Shown here: positions 32,324-45,511 of the stretch, piece by piece
Layout: each line of letters opens with the position of its first letter
Numbering within the stretch: position 1 is the stretch's first letter
NCBI GenBank assembly: GCA_015680685.1
Contig: MNCI01025571.1
Span: 219,632 to 283,631, forward strand
Source of the DNA: Gnetum montanum
Lineage: Eukaryota > Streptophyta > Gnetopsida > Gnetales > Gnetaceae
DNA: 64,000 nucleotides
Direction of reading: 5' to 3'
Made by a program: the position numbers and the translations under genes
Notes under the pieces: generated by a model
Seen by the model: only the letters and a program-made list of their open reading frames with translations
Told to the model about the DNA's origin: nothing
Databases searched by the model: none

Positions 32324-34256
32324 TACCCCCATGACTAAATAAAAACTCTTCCCTGAGTGAACAAAAGAAGGAACAAGTCCCTTACAAAATATTAGAAAGG
32401 TATGGGATTATTGATTGACATGAAAACTAACTTAGATGAAATAGACAAATTCTAAGTGCCTAGGTGTACAGATTTACAATCTTTTACAAAACTGGGTGTT
32501 CATGACAATAGAATTAAATACCTTGGCCAAAATAGACATCTAATTCCTTTGGTAGCTGAAGAACGAGGGAGAAGATTCAATGATCATGAAGGGGCCTCGT
32601 TGCATGGCACTATTGCTAATTCCTTGGTGAAGACAGTCCCACCTCCATGCTTCCCACTGCAATCACAACAAAATCATAGATTAGTGTGCATTATGTAACT
32701 TATAGCTTTTAGGTACCTTGTCTTGTTGTCAATTACACTTGGCTAGGTTGTGATTATGGTGAATTGATTATTTTAATAGCATAAGACTAAAAAATAGGGT
32801 GAAATGGATCAGCGGTCCATTATTAAATTTTGAAGAGCCCAAATGCGATGAAATGCTTGAAGAGGGTTAAGGAATTCACAACAACAAAAAATAGGATTTC
32901 ATTAAAAAACATTGTGAAGATGCGTATAATTGGATGTCATTAATGGAGCATGCAAAAGGATTTGATTGTGAGAATGCCCATGGATAAAGAACTTAACTAA
33001 CCCAACCAAAAGGTATGCAAGTCGGTCCTTCCCAAAGCAGGTACCTACCCTTGTTACCCTTGCATATCCTCAAACCAAGGAGTCCACAGGCCCCATGGGT
33101 GATTAATAGTTACAAAAAGTTAAGTACAAAAATATAGAAGAAACTACCTAAGAATTTTAACACATCAAACCAAGACATTGAACAAGGACATGAACACTGG
33201 CAGTGAGGTGAGGCATGGAAAGCATAGATGGATGAGAGAGAGAAAGTGGAATGGAGTTCTTGATTAAGGTCACAGAAAGTCCCTTATGAATTTTGTGGTT
33301 AAATGACCTGATAAAATCCATCCTTAGTCTAGACCAAAACCAACCATGTTTAGTGACTTCACATCACCACTCTAAGACTAGTCCACCCCCTTGAGACACA
33401 AGGGTGCTCACATAGAACAACCACCATTCCTTATTTAAGAAGAAAAGAGAAGTAGGAAGTGAGCAAGGGCCTTAGTTAGAGGGGACCTTTAGGCATGGGT
33501 AACATGACTTTATAGTCCCATAACTAGTGCTTGTAGCTCGTTTATTTTGTCTAAGGGGTGTGCTTTGAATTTCCATATTTTTTTTTGGATGGAAACCATA
33601 CCATGCTAAGACTTATTCAACTTCTTGTTATTGGTCAACATGAAATGGTAAGAAATACATGAAAACACCCATGCACCCAAGAAAGTAGAAGAGAACAAAG
33701 AGTATTGAGTCACCTTAAAGTCACACCCTATTTAAACCTTTGAATCCTTTCCAAGTCCAAAAACTACCAAGGTCACAAGTTTGTTAAAGTTTTATTAATG
33801 AAAAGGGACCTCACACTTTTAGAACTGGAAACACCATAGAGTTTGTGGATGGGTGCATGATGTGGACTCATTGCTTGTTTCATGAAAAAGAAACCATGTC
33901 TTAGTTATTAGCAACAAAATTCAAAGCTAGAATCCAGACACCAACAATCAAATAACTAGATAGCACATGCCCACATTAAGTAAACCACACTATACCCAGT
34001 TGGCAACAAGGAATATTATTATTAGAATACAATAAGAAAGTCATACCAAAATAAAGAAAATATACAAGACATTGTAAAATATTCAAGAAAAATAAAATTT
34101 ACTAACAATGTTGTAAAACAAAAATTAGAAAAATTTAATAAAATAAAAAATGGTGTAAGATAACGAAGGCGTAAAAAAAAAGTTATAAAAATAATAAGAT
34201 GTAAAATAAAAATGTGTAAAACAAAAAGATGAAAAACTAAAAATCCACTTATATGA
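32324..34256 (-). other. A4 post-integrase region
   Basis: About 1.9 kb between integrase and 3' LTR. No envelope-like frame with signal peptide or membrane segments is readable. Parts are conserved with A3 (42511-44420) and A5 (62690-64000), for example the block GGGCCTTAGTTAGAGG...GGCATGGGTAACATG near 33468-33510 and the CTAAGGGGTGTGCTTTGAAT block near 33551. Confidence 0.55.
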
Positions 34257-35560
34257 TTAGCATGGATGGCCATTTCCACCACAACTAAGTTGAAAGGAGG
34301 AGATATGAAAGATTGAGCATGGTTGTCCATTCGATGAGATGTTTGTTACACTAGCTTGCTTAAGCTCATGGAAAGGTTTGACTTGTTGTGTGTTAACTAG
34401 TTGCTTTTTGTTTGGGCTCTCAAGTTTGTATATTAACATGGCCTTAGATGTAAAAGTTTCACAAATAATATAAGGGTCTTCCCACAATGTTTGGAACTTG
34501 GTTCATTGTGGCACATGTGTGGGGTTCCAATAGAGGACCGTATCTCCCAATTAAAATTTAACTTTTCTAATTCTAAGGTCATGGTGTTTTTTGTTAAAGC
34601 CTTGTGTAACTTGTTAGATGATAGGGCCACCAATCGAGTTTCATCTCGTAGGTTGAGATTCATTAATCTTTCTTTTTGTGCTAGACTCAAGTCAAGGTTA
34701 AGGTCACAGGTTGTTGAAAGTGTACGGAGATCAAATTGAATAGGAAGAGTTGGCAAATTTTTGTACACTAGCTCATAGGAAGAGTAGCCTATAGGGAACT
34801 TCTAGGTGAAGTGGTAGGCCTAGAGGGCATCATTAAGTTTCATGCTCCAGTCCCTCCTATATTTGCTAATTGTTTTCATTAAGATCTTAGTGATTTCCCT
34901 ATTTGTAACCTCAGCTTGACCGTTGGCTTGGGAATGATAAGGTGTTGTTAATTTATGATCAACCCCCAAGCGTTGCATGAGCTTCTGAAAGGTAGTGCTT
35001 ATAAAGTGGGTTCCATTATTAGAAATTAATGCACGTGGCACACCAAACCTATTTACAACATTCTGCTATACAAACCGAGCAGCAGTAGAAGATGTGGAGT
35101 TGGTGACAACTATTGCTTCTACCCATTTTGTATAATAGTTAACAACAACTATAATGTATGCCTTTTCATTTGACATAGATGTGATGGGATCCATGAAGTT
35201 AATGCCCCAAATGTCAAAGGATTTTAGTGGTTGAACCCATTGTTGAGGTCCCTCCATTTGAGCAATCATTCCACCATCATGTTGACAATGCTTACAAGAG
35301 CTGACAAATTGGTGAGCATCCCCAAAAAGTATTGGCTAGTAATACCCTATCATTAAGATCTTGATGGCCATACATCTCCCTACATAGTGGCTCCCACAAG
35401 GATTCTCATGAGTATCTTGGAGAATGCATATTTGATTAGCATTAGGGACACACCATCGAACCAAGCCATTGGCACACACCTTATAGAGGTGCCTGTTGAT
35501 CTCCATGAAGCATTTCACCTGGTGAAATACTGTTGTTTCTTCCTATAGTCCAACTCTTGT
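34257..35560 (-). pseudogene. A4 integrase
   Basis: Minus strand: zinc-binding domain (KVCANGLVRWCVPNANQICI, then HENPCGSHYVGRCMA), core from GPQQWVQPLKSFDIWGINFM with YYTKWVEAI, then NNGTHFISTTFQKLMQRLG (the usual DNGT is NNGT, a lost catalytic D) and SQANGQAEVTNREI with the catalytic E. The C-terminal part reads LNLRDETRLVALSSNKLHKA and ends near 34257 with QLSCGGNGHPC. Stops separate the segments. Confidence 0.8.
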
Positions 35561-35639
35561 GGAATCTCTTAAGTGAGAAGATAGGTGAGAATGCCATCAT
35601 ACCATTTAGGCTTAGTGGGCAATTATTTAGTTATAGGCC

Positions 35640-36960
35640 AACAAAGAGAAGTTTATTAGGAAACTGATCAAATAGTGGAATTTCCTCCTCTTTGTTATCC
35701 CATTGTAATAGAGACAAGTGGTCAACGACCACAATCTTAGTTCCCTTTCGATCTACCATCGTAAGATCAAATTCCTATAGGATCACTAGCCACCATTTGA
35801 CATGGGGCTCACCATTGGCTTATTCATCAAGAAGCAAATTGCACCATAGTCCATGTGCATGAACACCTTGTATTCAAGCACATAGTGCCTAAACTTCTCT
35901 AGAGCATACACCAGCGTCATTAGTTCTTTATTCATTGTGGTGCAATTTAGCTATGTGTCCACAATGCTTCAACTTGTGTAGTGGATGTAATATGGACATT
36001 TCTTGTAATCTAACTACGTAAGCATAGCCCCCAAGGCATAATTTGATGCATTCATCATAACATGAAATAGTTTGAACTAGTTTGGTGCTGTAGAATTAGA
36101 TTTTCTATGAGTTTCTCCTTTAGCTATTGAAATGCATTTTCACATTTCTTGGTCCAAACAAATGAAGCATCTTTCTTTGTTAGCTCAACTAATGATTTTT
36201 TGATCTTGGAGAAATTCTCTATGAATCTTCAATAGTAACTAGTGTGTCCAAGGAATGACCAGACCTCTTTTACAATTTTTGGTTGATGGGTCATTCTTTG
36301 GATGACCTCAATCTTTTTAGGGTTGACCTCAATTCCTGCTTGTAAAATTTTGTGCCCCAACACAATGCTCTCTTGGACCATCAAATGGCTCTTTTGCCAA
36401 TTGAGCTGAAGATTGATCTCCACACATATTTTGAGCACTTGCTTAAGACTATCTAGGGCTTGCTCAAATGTAGCCCCATAGGTTGAGAAGTCATCCATGA
36501 AGACTTCCACCCCATTATCGATCTATTGCTAAAAAATACTTAAGACTAGGCATTGAAATGTGGCAGGGGCATTACATAGGCCAAAAGGCATCTTTCGATA
36601 TGCAAAAGTCCCCAATGGACTCATGAATGTTTTTTTGGCTTGATCCTTTGGCATGATCTAGATTTGGTTATAGCCACTATAACCATTCAGAAAACTATAA
36701 TAGCATTTCCCAAAAATGGTGTCCAACACCTGATCCACAAATGGCAACAAAAGTGATCCTTGAATGTTGCCATATTCAACAACTGGAAGTTGATGTAGAT
36801 CCACCACTTGTCACCTTTTTTGGCACAATCACGAGTGGGCTAATTGACTCACTATTTGCAATGGGATAGATAAACCTAACCTTGATGAGTTGTTTGATTT
36901 CCTCTTTAATGATATGCTTCAATTTAGGGTTCAACAGCCACTACGATTATCTCCTAGGCT
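35640..36960 (-). pseudogene. A4 RT and RNase H
   Basis: RT begins near 36950 (LNPKLKHIIKEEI) and is broken by frameshifts in the fingers. The catalytic box is intact in EVFMDDFSTYGATFEQAL (about 36460-36510), followed by LQLNWQKSHLMVQESIVLGH and SFLGHTSYY. RNase H follows down to about 35700 (RWDNKEEEIPLF at its end) with several stops. FMDDFS, LGHKI and NWQKSH are typical of the Athila branch. Confidence 0.8.
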
Positions 36961-37379
36961 TTATGACCAGATCAGTGTAGATATGATGCTAGCATATCCT
37001 AGGATCAATCCCCGTGAGTTTAGGATATGACCAAGCAAAGGATTTTGACCATTTGTTGACCACATTCAATAGCTTTTTTTTCTATTCAAGAGCAATATTT
37101 TCATTGATCATCACCAGCTTCCCATTTTTCAAGAATGCATATTCCATGTGGATAGGTAGAGTTTTCAACTCAAGTGGCTCTTATTTAAAATTTTTAGAAA
37201 TTCCCAACTCTTCCCAATTGGTATCATCAATTTCATCAATGGAGAGTTGGTGATGAACTCGCTCCAGTTCATCTATGCCTTTCACATAGGCACATGTTAG
37301 GCTCTCAGCAGGTTCCACGTAAAGTGTGTTGCTTCCACGATTAGCTACTAGCCACTTGGTACCCTCCTGCTTTGTGGTT

Positions 37380-37890
37380 GTTGTGTATAGGTACTTTATA
37401 ATTTCAGATATGTCAACACAATGATTGCATGATTTGATAGATACATTGTTAATGGCCCATAGTTTCTACACACAGTTGCATCCTATATCACTATACGTGT
37501 TGCATGAAACTTTCTTTTTCTCAATCTTTCTGAATGCATTTTCTTTAGAGATTTCGAGGGAAAGATCTTGGATCCCCAATCATGCATTAATAGTTCTTAA
37601 CCAAGTCCTTCCCATGATGATTGGGAAGTCCCCATTGTAATTGTCCACTTGAATCACCAACAAATCGACAAGGTAGGGCCACCTACAAATGGTAGTCAAA
37701 ATGTCCTCCACCAGTCCTAAGGGAATAGTTATGGACTAATCAACCAACTTGAGATAGATGTTGCTCTTCTTGAGTGGAGGCAGGTTCCAAGATTTATACA
37801 TCTCATGGGAAATCAAATTAACATAAGAACCTAAATCTAGAAGAGCTTTGTAAGGCTCATTCTTGATAATTTGAAGGTAAAGAAGGGTAC
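37380..37890 (-). pseudogene. A4 protease
   Basis: Minus strand reads YKALLDLGSYVNLISHEMYK with catalytic DLG, then LPPLKKSNIYLKLVD and a conserved tail ending with RKIEKKKVSCNTYSDIGCNCV near 37430-37530. Collinear with the A3 protease. At least one stop is present (near 37735). Confidence 0.7.
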
Positions 37891-38049
37891 TTCCAAGATT
37901 AGATAGTTTCTTGGGAAGGTGGCCAAACTTTATTCAATGAGATACAACGTGGATTAACATGATAGTATGCACTTTGGGAGGTGTTTGGTTTGAAGGGGAC
38001 TTAAACGAATTAGATGTAGAGGGATTTGGAGAACCAGGGTTGCCAACTG

Positions 38050-40335
38050 TAGGTGTATGTGAGAGTTTAGTTGGGCTATTAGTTTTAAAGAATGGTATTT
38101 TTCATGATCTAGTTTCCAAACCACTCAACTAAGGAGTTGATTGTAAGTTAATAGCCCTTGTTATGTTGTGTTTTTGCGGTTGAGGTGGAATTTCTCCTTG
38201 CATTGACAAAGCAAGTGGTAACTGGGTTGAGGGTGGAGGGACATATGTAGAAGGGTGAGAAGGATGATACGAATACGAGATTTTCCCTTTAGTAGATGGA
38301 GAATGAGTTCTATAATACTCTAGAGGGTAGTAGTGATGCTAGAAGGTGGCATGATTTGAAGAGTCACGTGGAGAAATGGGTTGTTGAATACAATACCCAT
38401 ATGGGTCTGGTTGCTGATAAGGGTATTGTTGCCTTGGCGGTGACATCCCCCATGACTATGGATGCTGCCATTACTACTACTACTTATACAATTGTGGTGG
38501 AGCTCTACTTGGATAGTAGGTTTGTTATTGGTGGAATTGCCTAGGATTTCCTTTAGGATAAGGCAATCTTCTAGGTGCTTACCTTCTTGCTAGTCTCAGA
38601 TTCAATAAGTACACCCTAGATTCCTATAAATGTGACACAATGGAGAAACATCCCCTAGGATGTTCATAATGGCAGATGTTACACCCACTGTCATCATTTG
38701 ATTTAGTCTTCACAACTTTTTCTATAGCAGTAGCTTTAACCTTGTCCCTTTGGTAGGCACATTCAACTTCTTTCTACCTCCTACAGTCACGATCATTAAT
38801 CTACTCTCTTGATTTTTAGAGTAGTTTGGAATTTTTATCCAATGAATCCCACATTTTATCCATCTTGGTTTAAATTTTAGACATATATTTTTGGATTGAC
38901 AAGGTCTTTCTATTCACCACCTCATCAACTGGTGACTCTTCCTCACTGTCACAAAAGTGAACTTCCCTCTTTCTGATGGAAGGATCCCTATTATATTCTT
39001 TTGCACTTTCTTGTTTTCTTAGCTCTCCTTCTTCTTTTGTTACCTACTCTATTAGCTTTTGGATCTAATAGGCTCTTAATTCTAATAGTTTCCCTTGGGC
39101 ATAGACCCCAAGAGTTCTTTTGGTTTGGATATGAGTCCATCTATGATGTGGTGAAATTTTTCTCGTTGAGAATAACCATAGCTAGGGCATCAATGCATGA
39201 GAGAATAGTATCTGCCCATGGTGGCATTCAAGGGTTCATATATTCCTTGCTTCCATCCTTAGATTTGCCTTCTTAGATTAGACACTCGAGGGTATGTTTG
39301 ATATTTATGATTGAATAGTTCTAGCTTTGTACTCCACTTGCAGATGGATTCTAGTTCCAAGGACTGATACTAGCTTTCTGATTCCTTGACGAGTGTCTTG
39401 GGAAATAGCTTTAATTTCTACAAATCATTTTCAATATTCTATAAGGCATAGGCATCATGAAAATCTTGAATATGTGTTTGGGGATTAGAGTTATATCCCC
39501 CTCAAATTTGGGGATATTATTCATGTCAGGTCACTTGATCCGATTATCTTTCAAATGCTTGGTTGGAATTTTTACTACCTTTGCAATATTCAACATGTTT
39601 TTAGTAGCAAGAAAAGGCTCATCATCATCATTATTTTGATAATGCCTATGATGTCCTCTATTACCCCTTCATTCATGGTAGGCCTGATGATCATTATTAT
39701 CCCATTGTTCATGGTTGTCCTTCCTACAACATCTATCAAAACTAGAAGAGGAAGAAGAAGATGCAAACAAAGAGGGTGAAGAGGGAGGAGGAATTCCATC
39801 ACCATGGTGTCTACCACCACCTCTACACTTGCATAAGCCCCTACTTTGACTCTTACTTTTTCTTTAACTTGGATTATTGATAATGGATTATAGATTCCAT
39901 CACCAACATCAAGGGGTTGAGAATCTTCATGTTGAGAAACCCTAGAAGGACGATCCTCATTGTCATTTTGATTGAGCAAGAATAAGGGATTGGTAAACCA
40001 TTTTCCCTTCACATCCTCATGTTGTTTCTCTTTGTGTCGATCTCTCTTATGGTGTGTTTCAATGGGATGGTAGTCTTGGTAGTTACGGTTGTGCACAACG
40101 TACTCTTCTTGAAGATCCTAGATGCCCAACCTCCTTAGAGTTTGGAGAAACATCCTAGGCATACATTGATTGGGAGGCATTACAATGTTACCCTCCATAT
40201 GTCACCACCATAGTTGTTCATCTTGATATAGGATGAAGGTGAAGTTAGATACATACTCATCTGGATGAGTATATATCGCCTTGGATTCTTGAGGTGCTGG
40301 TGGTTTAGTATCATTGTGCCTGTGAGAAAAAGAAA
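38050..40335 (-). pseudogene. A4 gag
   Basis: The initiator ATG expected near 40335 has become ATT (minus strand ATTTCTTTTTCTCACAGGC, against ATGTCTTCTCACAGGC in A1). Then come HPDEYVSNFTFILYQDEQL, RNYQDYHPIETHHKR and a Pro/His-rich part. The Cys-rich end lies near 38640-38700. Many stops. Confidence 0.65.
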
Positions 40336-40469
40336 TTTTGTAATTAGAATAAGATATTAGTGTGCTTATATTATTATATTTATTTTGAGAATGATTTTGA
40401 CCTTAGGGCTCGACCAATGATGTTAATGATTTTCACTATGCCTAGGTAGCTCACATTTCAACAAAAAGA

Positions 40470-40489
40470 ATCACCGGAAATGATGCCAA
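40470..40489 (-). other. A4 primer-binding site, decayed
   Basis: Adjacent to the 5' LTR the minus strand reads TTGGCATCATTTCCGGTGAT. Compared with A1 (TTGGCGCCATTGCCAGGGAC) the changes are mostly C-to-T or G-to-A. Confidence 0.7.
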
Positions 40490-41360
40490 TGATGAGCAGC
40501 AAATACCCCTACACTCAACCATATGAATCACTAAGCGTTCATGCACATTTTGGTCAAATTCTATGGACTCTATGTCTTCTGGTACACTAGCCTCTAGGAA
40601 GTGAACTTACCCTAACAGTCATTCATTGTCTTCCCAATTACACTTGTGATATACAAAGGTATGGTTAAGTGTAATCGAGGCATATGATTTTTATTATTTT
40701 TATGTTTTATATTTTGAGTGGTTAAAATAAAGGATGAAGGAAATGAAGTAATTTACTAATTTAATCTAACTAACTGACCAAGGTCTAACAATTCCTAACA
40801 TAAGTATCTGGTCCCACTTTTCGTACACATCCTAAACACATATAACGCTGCTGGGTTACCAAACGTTAAGCATTACTAGGACTACCAAACGTCATGTGAA
40901 TGCTTGAAGTGGTTGTACTTATGTGCTTAATTAATTGATATTTAATCTAGCTTAATTTAGTTTAATTACTTAAAGTATTAAATAAAATTGTTGAAAACAT
41001 TGAATGCATAAAGAAAATATTTAATCTAATTGAAGTGTTGTAAGGTTTATTAGAAAGCTTATCTTTATTGCTGCACACACTATTATGCTTAAGTATAATA
41101 GTGCTCAAATAAAGATTTGTACACTCAATGACTCATGCTACAGGCACTTGGGAAAATATTCTAACTCTGGGGAAGAAAAATTGCAGGAGCTATGCTATGC
41201 TATGACTAATATATCCCCAAACCATATGCCTAAGTGCTATATTTATAGGCTGGCACACAACCCATGACATTGGATATTCAACATCACCTTTGAGCCCCTG
41301 ATATCTGGTATCTGATATTATGGCTCTAATATCGGAGCCAAATAAAAATACATTTTATTA
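40490..41360 (-). repeat. A4 5' LTR
   Basis: 871 bp, TGATGAGCAGC...ATTTTATTA; the terminal TCATCA has mutated to TTATTA. The TATA box on the minus strand is near 41238-41246. The GATATC repeats of U3 are present but more diverged than in the 3' LTR, and the 41-bp palindrome is lost. Confidence 0.88.
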
Positions 41361-41570
41361 CTTGGTAATCCACATGGATAACTATAAGGGGAACTTTCCT
41401 ATTAATATGGAAAGGGCTTGGCTTAGAACAATTGATGCCAAGATGGAGATTAAAGATCTTTCATTGGAAATCTCCAAGGAAAATGACTTTGGAAAGTTAG
41501 AAAAGAAGCAAATTCCATGCATTCGATATAGTGACATAGTATGCCATTATGTGTAGAAAATATGGGTAAT
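41361..41570 (+). pseudogene. A5 protease, second part
   Basis: Begins with the second CTTGG duplication and continues the A5 protease tail in register: NYKGNFPINMERAWLRTIDA, DLSLEISKENDFGKLEKKQI and PCIRYSDIVCHYV, then a stop. It ends at GTAAT (41566-41570), the left target duplication of A3. Confidence 0.8.
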
Positions 41571-42510
41571 TGATGAGCGGTGAGGTACCCCTACGCTCAA
41601 CCATATGAATATGAGTGTTTCACACACGATTTGGTTGAATTCTAAGGACTAAGTACTTATGTGCCCTTGTGGAACAAGGATGGGTTGGTTGATTGTTATC
41701 TTCCCAAGCTTACCTGTATGTCACGATTGTATGGTTAAGTAAGCTTGAGGCATATGATTTTTATAGCTTTTATGTTTTTATGTCTTGCACTAGTAGGGAA
41801 GGAGAGAGGTAACTAAGTGACTAATTTAACTTAACTACTCATTAACTAAGTTCTAACTAATCCTAACACTAGCATCCGTTCCCACTTGTTGTACACATCC
41901 TGAACTAGTGCAACACTGCTGGGATTACCAAATGCTAATTTTTATTGGGTTACCAAGCGTTACACGCATGCTCGAAGTGGTCGTGCTTGTGTAATTTAAT
42001 GATTTACTTAATTAATCAAAATGAATTGTTGTGCTAAGAAAAGAAATGTAAAGTGCATAAAATAAAATAAAATAAAATAAATGCATAAGAAAATAAAATA
42101 AAAGAAATGCGTAAGAAAAAAAATCTCAAGTGCTGCAAGGATGAATTAAAGAGCTTGTCTTTATTGCCATACATAAGGTGTGCTCAAGTACATAATGCTT
42201 AAATAAAGATCTGTCCACACTTAGACTTCTTGCTATGGGCACTTGGAAAATACTCTAACTTTTAAACAGACTATAAGAGTTTCGCTACTTGACTGCTAAA
42301 AGACTTCTTTCCCAATTGTGCACCTGGGCACTGTATTTATAGGCTTGGGAGAAACTACTGTAATAATTAGAGTAACCACTCTAATAATTAGAATAACTAC
42401 TAGAGTAACCGCTAGAGTAACCACTCTAATAATTAGAATAACTACTAAAGTAAACACTGGAGTAACCACTGTAATAATTAGAGTAACTGCTAGAGTAACC
42501 GTTCTCATCA
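41571..42510 (-). repeat. A3 3' LTR
   Basis: 940 bp, TGATGAGCGG...TTCTCATCA. Minus-strand TATA box at 42334-42341 (TATAAATA). U3 (42342-42510) consists of AGAGTAACC/CTCTAATAATTAGAATAACT repeats. An (AAAAT)n run lies at about 42058-42085. The minus-strand PPT (TCATGGGGGTA) adjoins at 42511-42521. Confidence 0.9.
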
Positions 42511-44420
42511 TACCCCCATGATTGAATGAAAACTTGTTCTCGAGTTCCTTACAAAATATTGGGAAGGTATGGGATTATTGACTAATTGACAACTAACGGT
42601 TGAATAGAATGATAGACTCATCGTGCCCTAGTGAACAGATCAATAAGCATATTACAACATTAGTGTTCATGACCATTGTGATGAACACTCATACATAAAT
42701 GACATCCAAGCCTTTATTTGGCAGTTTGAAGAGAAAGAGAGAGAAAGAAGATAAAGTGGGTTTCCACCAATGCCGAGATTGTGCCTTCAATTATTTATCC
42801 GTAACCATGCCACCAAACTTGCTCCTTTCATAAATGCTCCAGTTTCGGTCCATCCTGAGTGCTTCCTCCAAGCCTAGTCCATTGTTTGTATGATTGCCAT
42901 CTGCACACACAACACAGTCACAAATGAGCAAGGATAGATAATCCACAATGCGGTTGATACCTTGCCTCGATATGAAGTGCATTGGCTGAGTTATGGTTAT
43001 GGCAGAAACTAGTTCGGAGATTTATCACTGGCAACTACCCAAGGTGTAGGGGTTAGGCAATTAATAAAATGGAAAAAATTGAAAAATTTGTGCCAGGGCC
43101 CCCATGACTAAGAGTGAACCTTTGGTAGCTATAAGATGGAAAAACAGGAGGAACAAGAAAGATGAAAAATATCAATGGCAATGCCAATAAAATGGATGTC
43201 ATGGAGGGGGATGAAATAAGAAATGATTGATTGTAGGAAATGTTTAAGGGAAAGAAGTTAACAATTGCACCAAAAAGAAATGCTAGTGGGTCCTTTCCAA
43301 AGTAGGCTCATGCCCTTTATGCCCTTAAAAACCCACAAACCAAAGAGTTTGTAGGCTTTAGAAATGTCATTTGAAAGCAAGAGTTAAAAACTTACCCACA
43401 AGAATTTACCAAAGAAAAACAATGCATCAACCTAGAATGGACTAATGATAAAACTGGCAATGAGGTGGAAAATGGGAAGAAAGATGGAGAGGAGAGAATG
43501 GAATGGAATCCCAAGAACAATGTTGTGTAAAGCCCCTTGTGTATTTCATGGTTAAGATAACTGAGTAGAAGTCATTCCAAATCCAGACTCCAACCAACCA
43601 CATTCAGTGAACTTACATCAATACACTTGGCCAATCCATCCTCTTAAGGCAACAATAATGCTTCCACAAAGAGTTACCACCATCCCAAGGAGAGTGAGAT
43701 GGAGAAGCAGGAAGTGAGAAAGGGCCTTAGTTAGAGGAAACCTTCAGGCATGAGTAACATGTCTTTCCAGTGCCATAACTAGCACTTGTAGTCCATATTG
43801 CTTTATTATGTCTAAGGGGTGTGCTTCGAATTCTCACCTTTTTCTCTTTTTTTTTATGTTTATGCATGCGAACCACACCATGCAAAGACTTATTTTTGTT
43901 CACTCAGCTTCCTGATATTTGAACAATGTCAGAATGGTGGAAAACCCAAGAAAAAGCATCCAAGAACCCAAGAGAATGACCAGCATCAATGCATCGAATC
44001 CCCTTGAAGTCACACCCTTTTCATCCTTTGAGTCTTTCCTTGGTTTAAAAAATACCCAACCACCAATTCATTAAAAAGTTTACTTAGAAAAAGGGGACTG
44101 TATAGTTCCAAGCTAAAGGAGACCATAGACTTATATAGATGAGTGGATGGCGTGGACTCATTGCCTGTTTTACCTAAAGAACCATACCTTAATGTCAGCA
44201 TCATAATTAAAAGGTAAAAACCAAACATTAGTAATCAATATGATATAATTCAATCCACCATCATAAGCACTTATTAGATGATGAATAAAAGTAAATCAAG
44301 CAAACAAAGAAATAGTAAGAACATGAATGATGGTGTAAAAAAAATAAGAAAAGTTGAAAGAATGTGTAAAACAAAAAATGTGTAAAACAAGAATTCAAAA
44401 ATAATTGAGTGCCTAGAATG
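42511..44420 (-). other. A3 post-integrase region
   Basis: About 1.9 kb, non-coding as far as can be seen, collinear with 32324-34256 of A4; shared blocks include GGGCCTTAGTTAGAGGAAAC near 43720 and AAGGGGTGTGCTTCGAATTC near 43814. No envelope-like protein is readable. Confidence 0.55.
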
Positions 44421-45480
44421 GTTAGCATAGGTGGCCATATCCCCCATGACTAAGTTTGAAGGAGGAGATCTGAAATAGTGAGCAGGGTCGTCCATCAAGA
44501 GAGGTAGCATGTGTACTGGCTATCCTAAGCTCTTAGAAAGGTTTGGTTTGTTGCAACTTGACCAAAAGTTTCTTATCTGGGCTCTTAGGTTTGTATATTG
44601 TCATGGCCCCTAAAGGAAAAGTTGCATAAATAATATAAGGTCCTTTCTATAGTGTTTGAAATTTAGTATGTTGTGGCACATGTGTGGGATTCCAATAGAG
44701 AACCTTATCTCCTAGTTGATATTTAACTTTCCTAATTCTTAGGTCATGACATTTTTTATTGAAGGCCTTGTGCAATTCGTTAGATGATAGGGTANTTTGT
44801 AATCTCCCTATTGGTGAATTTTTCTTGACCATTTGCTTGGGGGTGGTATGGTGTAGTTAATTTATGCTCAACCCCTAAGTGTTGCATTAATTTCCAAAAA
44901 TTTGCACCTGTGAAGTTTGTACCATTGTCAAAAATAAGTGCACGCAGCACACCAAACCTATTTATGACTTGTTGTTGAACAAATTGTGCAGCTGTAAATG
45001 ATGTACAATCTTTAATAGTAGCTGCTTCAGCCCATTTTGATAGGTAATCAATGGAAACAATAATATAAGCTTTTCCATTAGACATTGGTGTAATCAGCCC
45101 CATAAAATCAATTCCCCAGATGTTGAAGGGTTCTAATAGTTGAATCCATTGTTACAAACCCTCCATTCTAGCAGTCATTCCCCCATCACATTGATAGTAC
45201 TCACAATATTGGATGAAATGATGGACGTCTCAAAATAATGTAGGCTAATAATATCCTGCAAGCAATATCTGGATGGTTGTTCATATCTTAGTGTAATGAT
45301 CCCCACAAGGACCCTCATGAGAATCTTGGAGAACTTGTAGTTGATCTATATCGAAAACACACCATTGAACCAAGCCATCAGAACTTACTTTGTAAAGTTA
45401 CCCATTGATTTCCATAAAGTACTTGGCTCGGTGAAGAAATTGTTGTTTCTTCTTAAGGTTTAACTCTTGTGGTGTTTGTT
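44421..45480 (-). pseudogene. A3 integrase, with a gap at an N
   Basis: Minus strand: zinc-binding domain remnants (GSDGLVQWCVF, CGDHYTKI near 45290-45390), core [48 protein letters not shown] and [14 protein letters not shown]. The D and E motifs are present, though QAEVTN has become QEKFTN. Directly after NREIT an ambiguous base (44795) joins this to the downstream SSNELHKAF segment; about 257 bp present in A4 (34630-34886) is missing at that point. Confidence 0.8.
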
Positions 45481-45511
45481 GGGTGAGTAGATAGGTAAGA
45501 ATGCTACTATA

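Larger units (their letters stand above)
31453..41360 (-). mobile_element. A4: full-length Athila-like element, TSD CTTGG
   Basis: 9908 bp on the minus strand. LTRs 31453-32323 and 40490-41360, each 871 bp, with perfect 5-bp duplications CTTGG at 31448-31452 and 41361-41365. Order from the right: LTR, PBS, gag, protease, RT, RNase H, integrase, non-coding region, PPT, LTR. It inserted into the A5 protease in opposite orientation. Coding is broken by many stops. Confidence 0.93.

Noticed and set aside
42296-42521. Open frames on both strands rich in Val, Thr, Ile and Arg (also 59272-59578)
   Set aside because: They are simple translations of the AGAGTAACC/CTCTAATAATTAG repeats in the U3 of A3.
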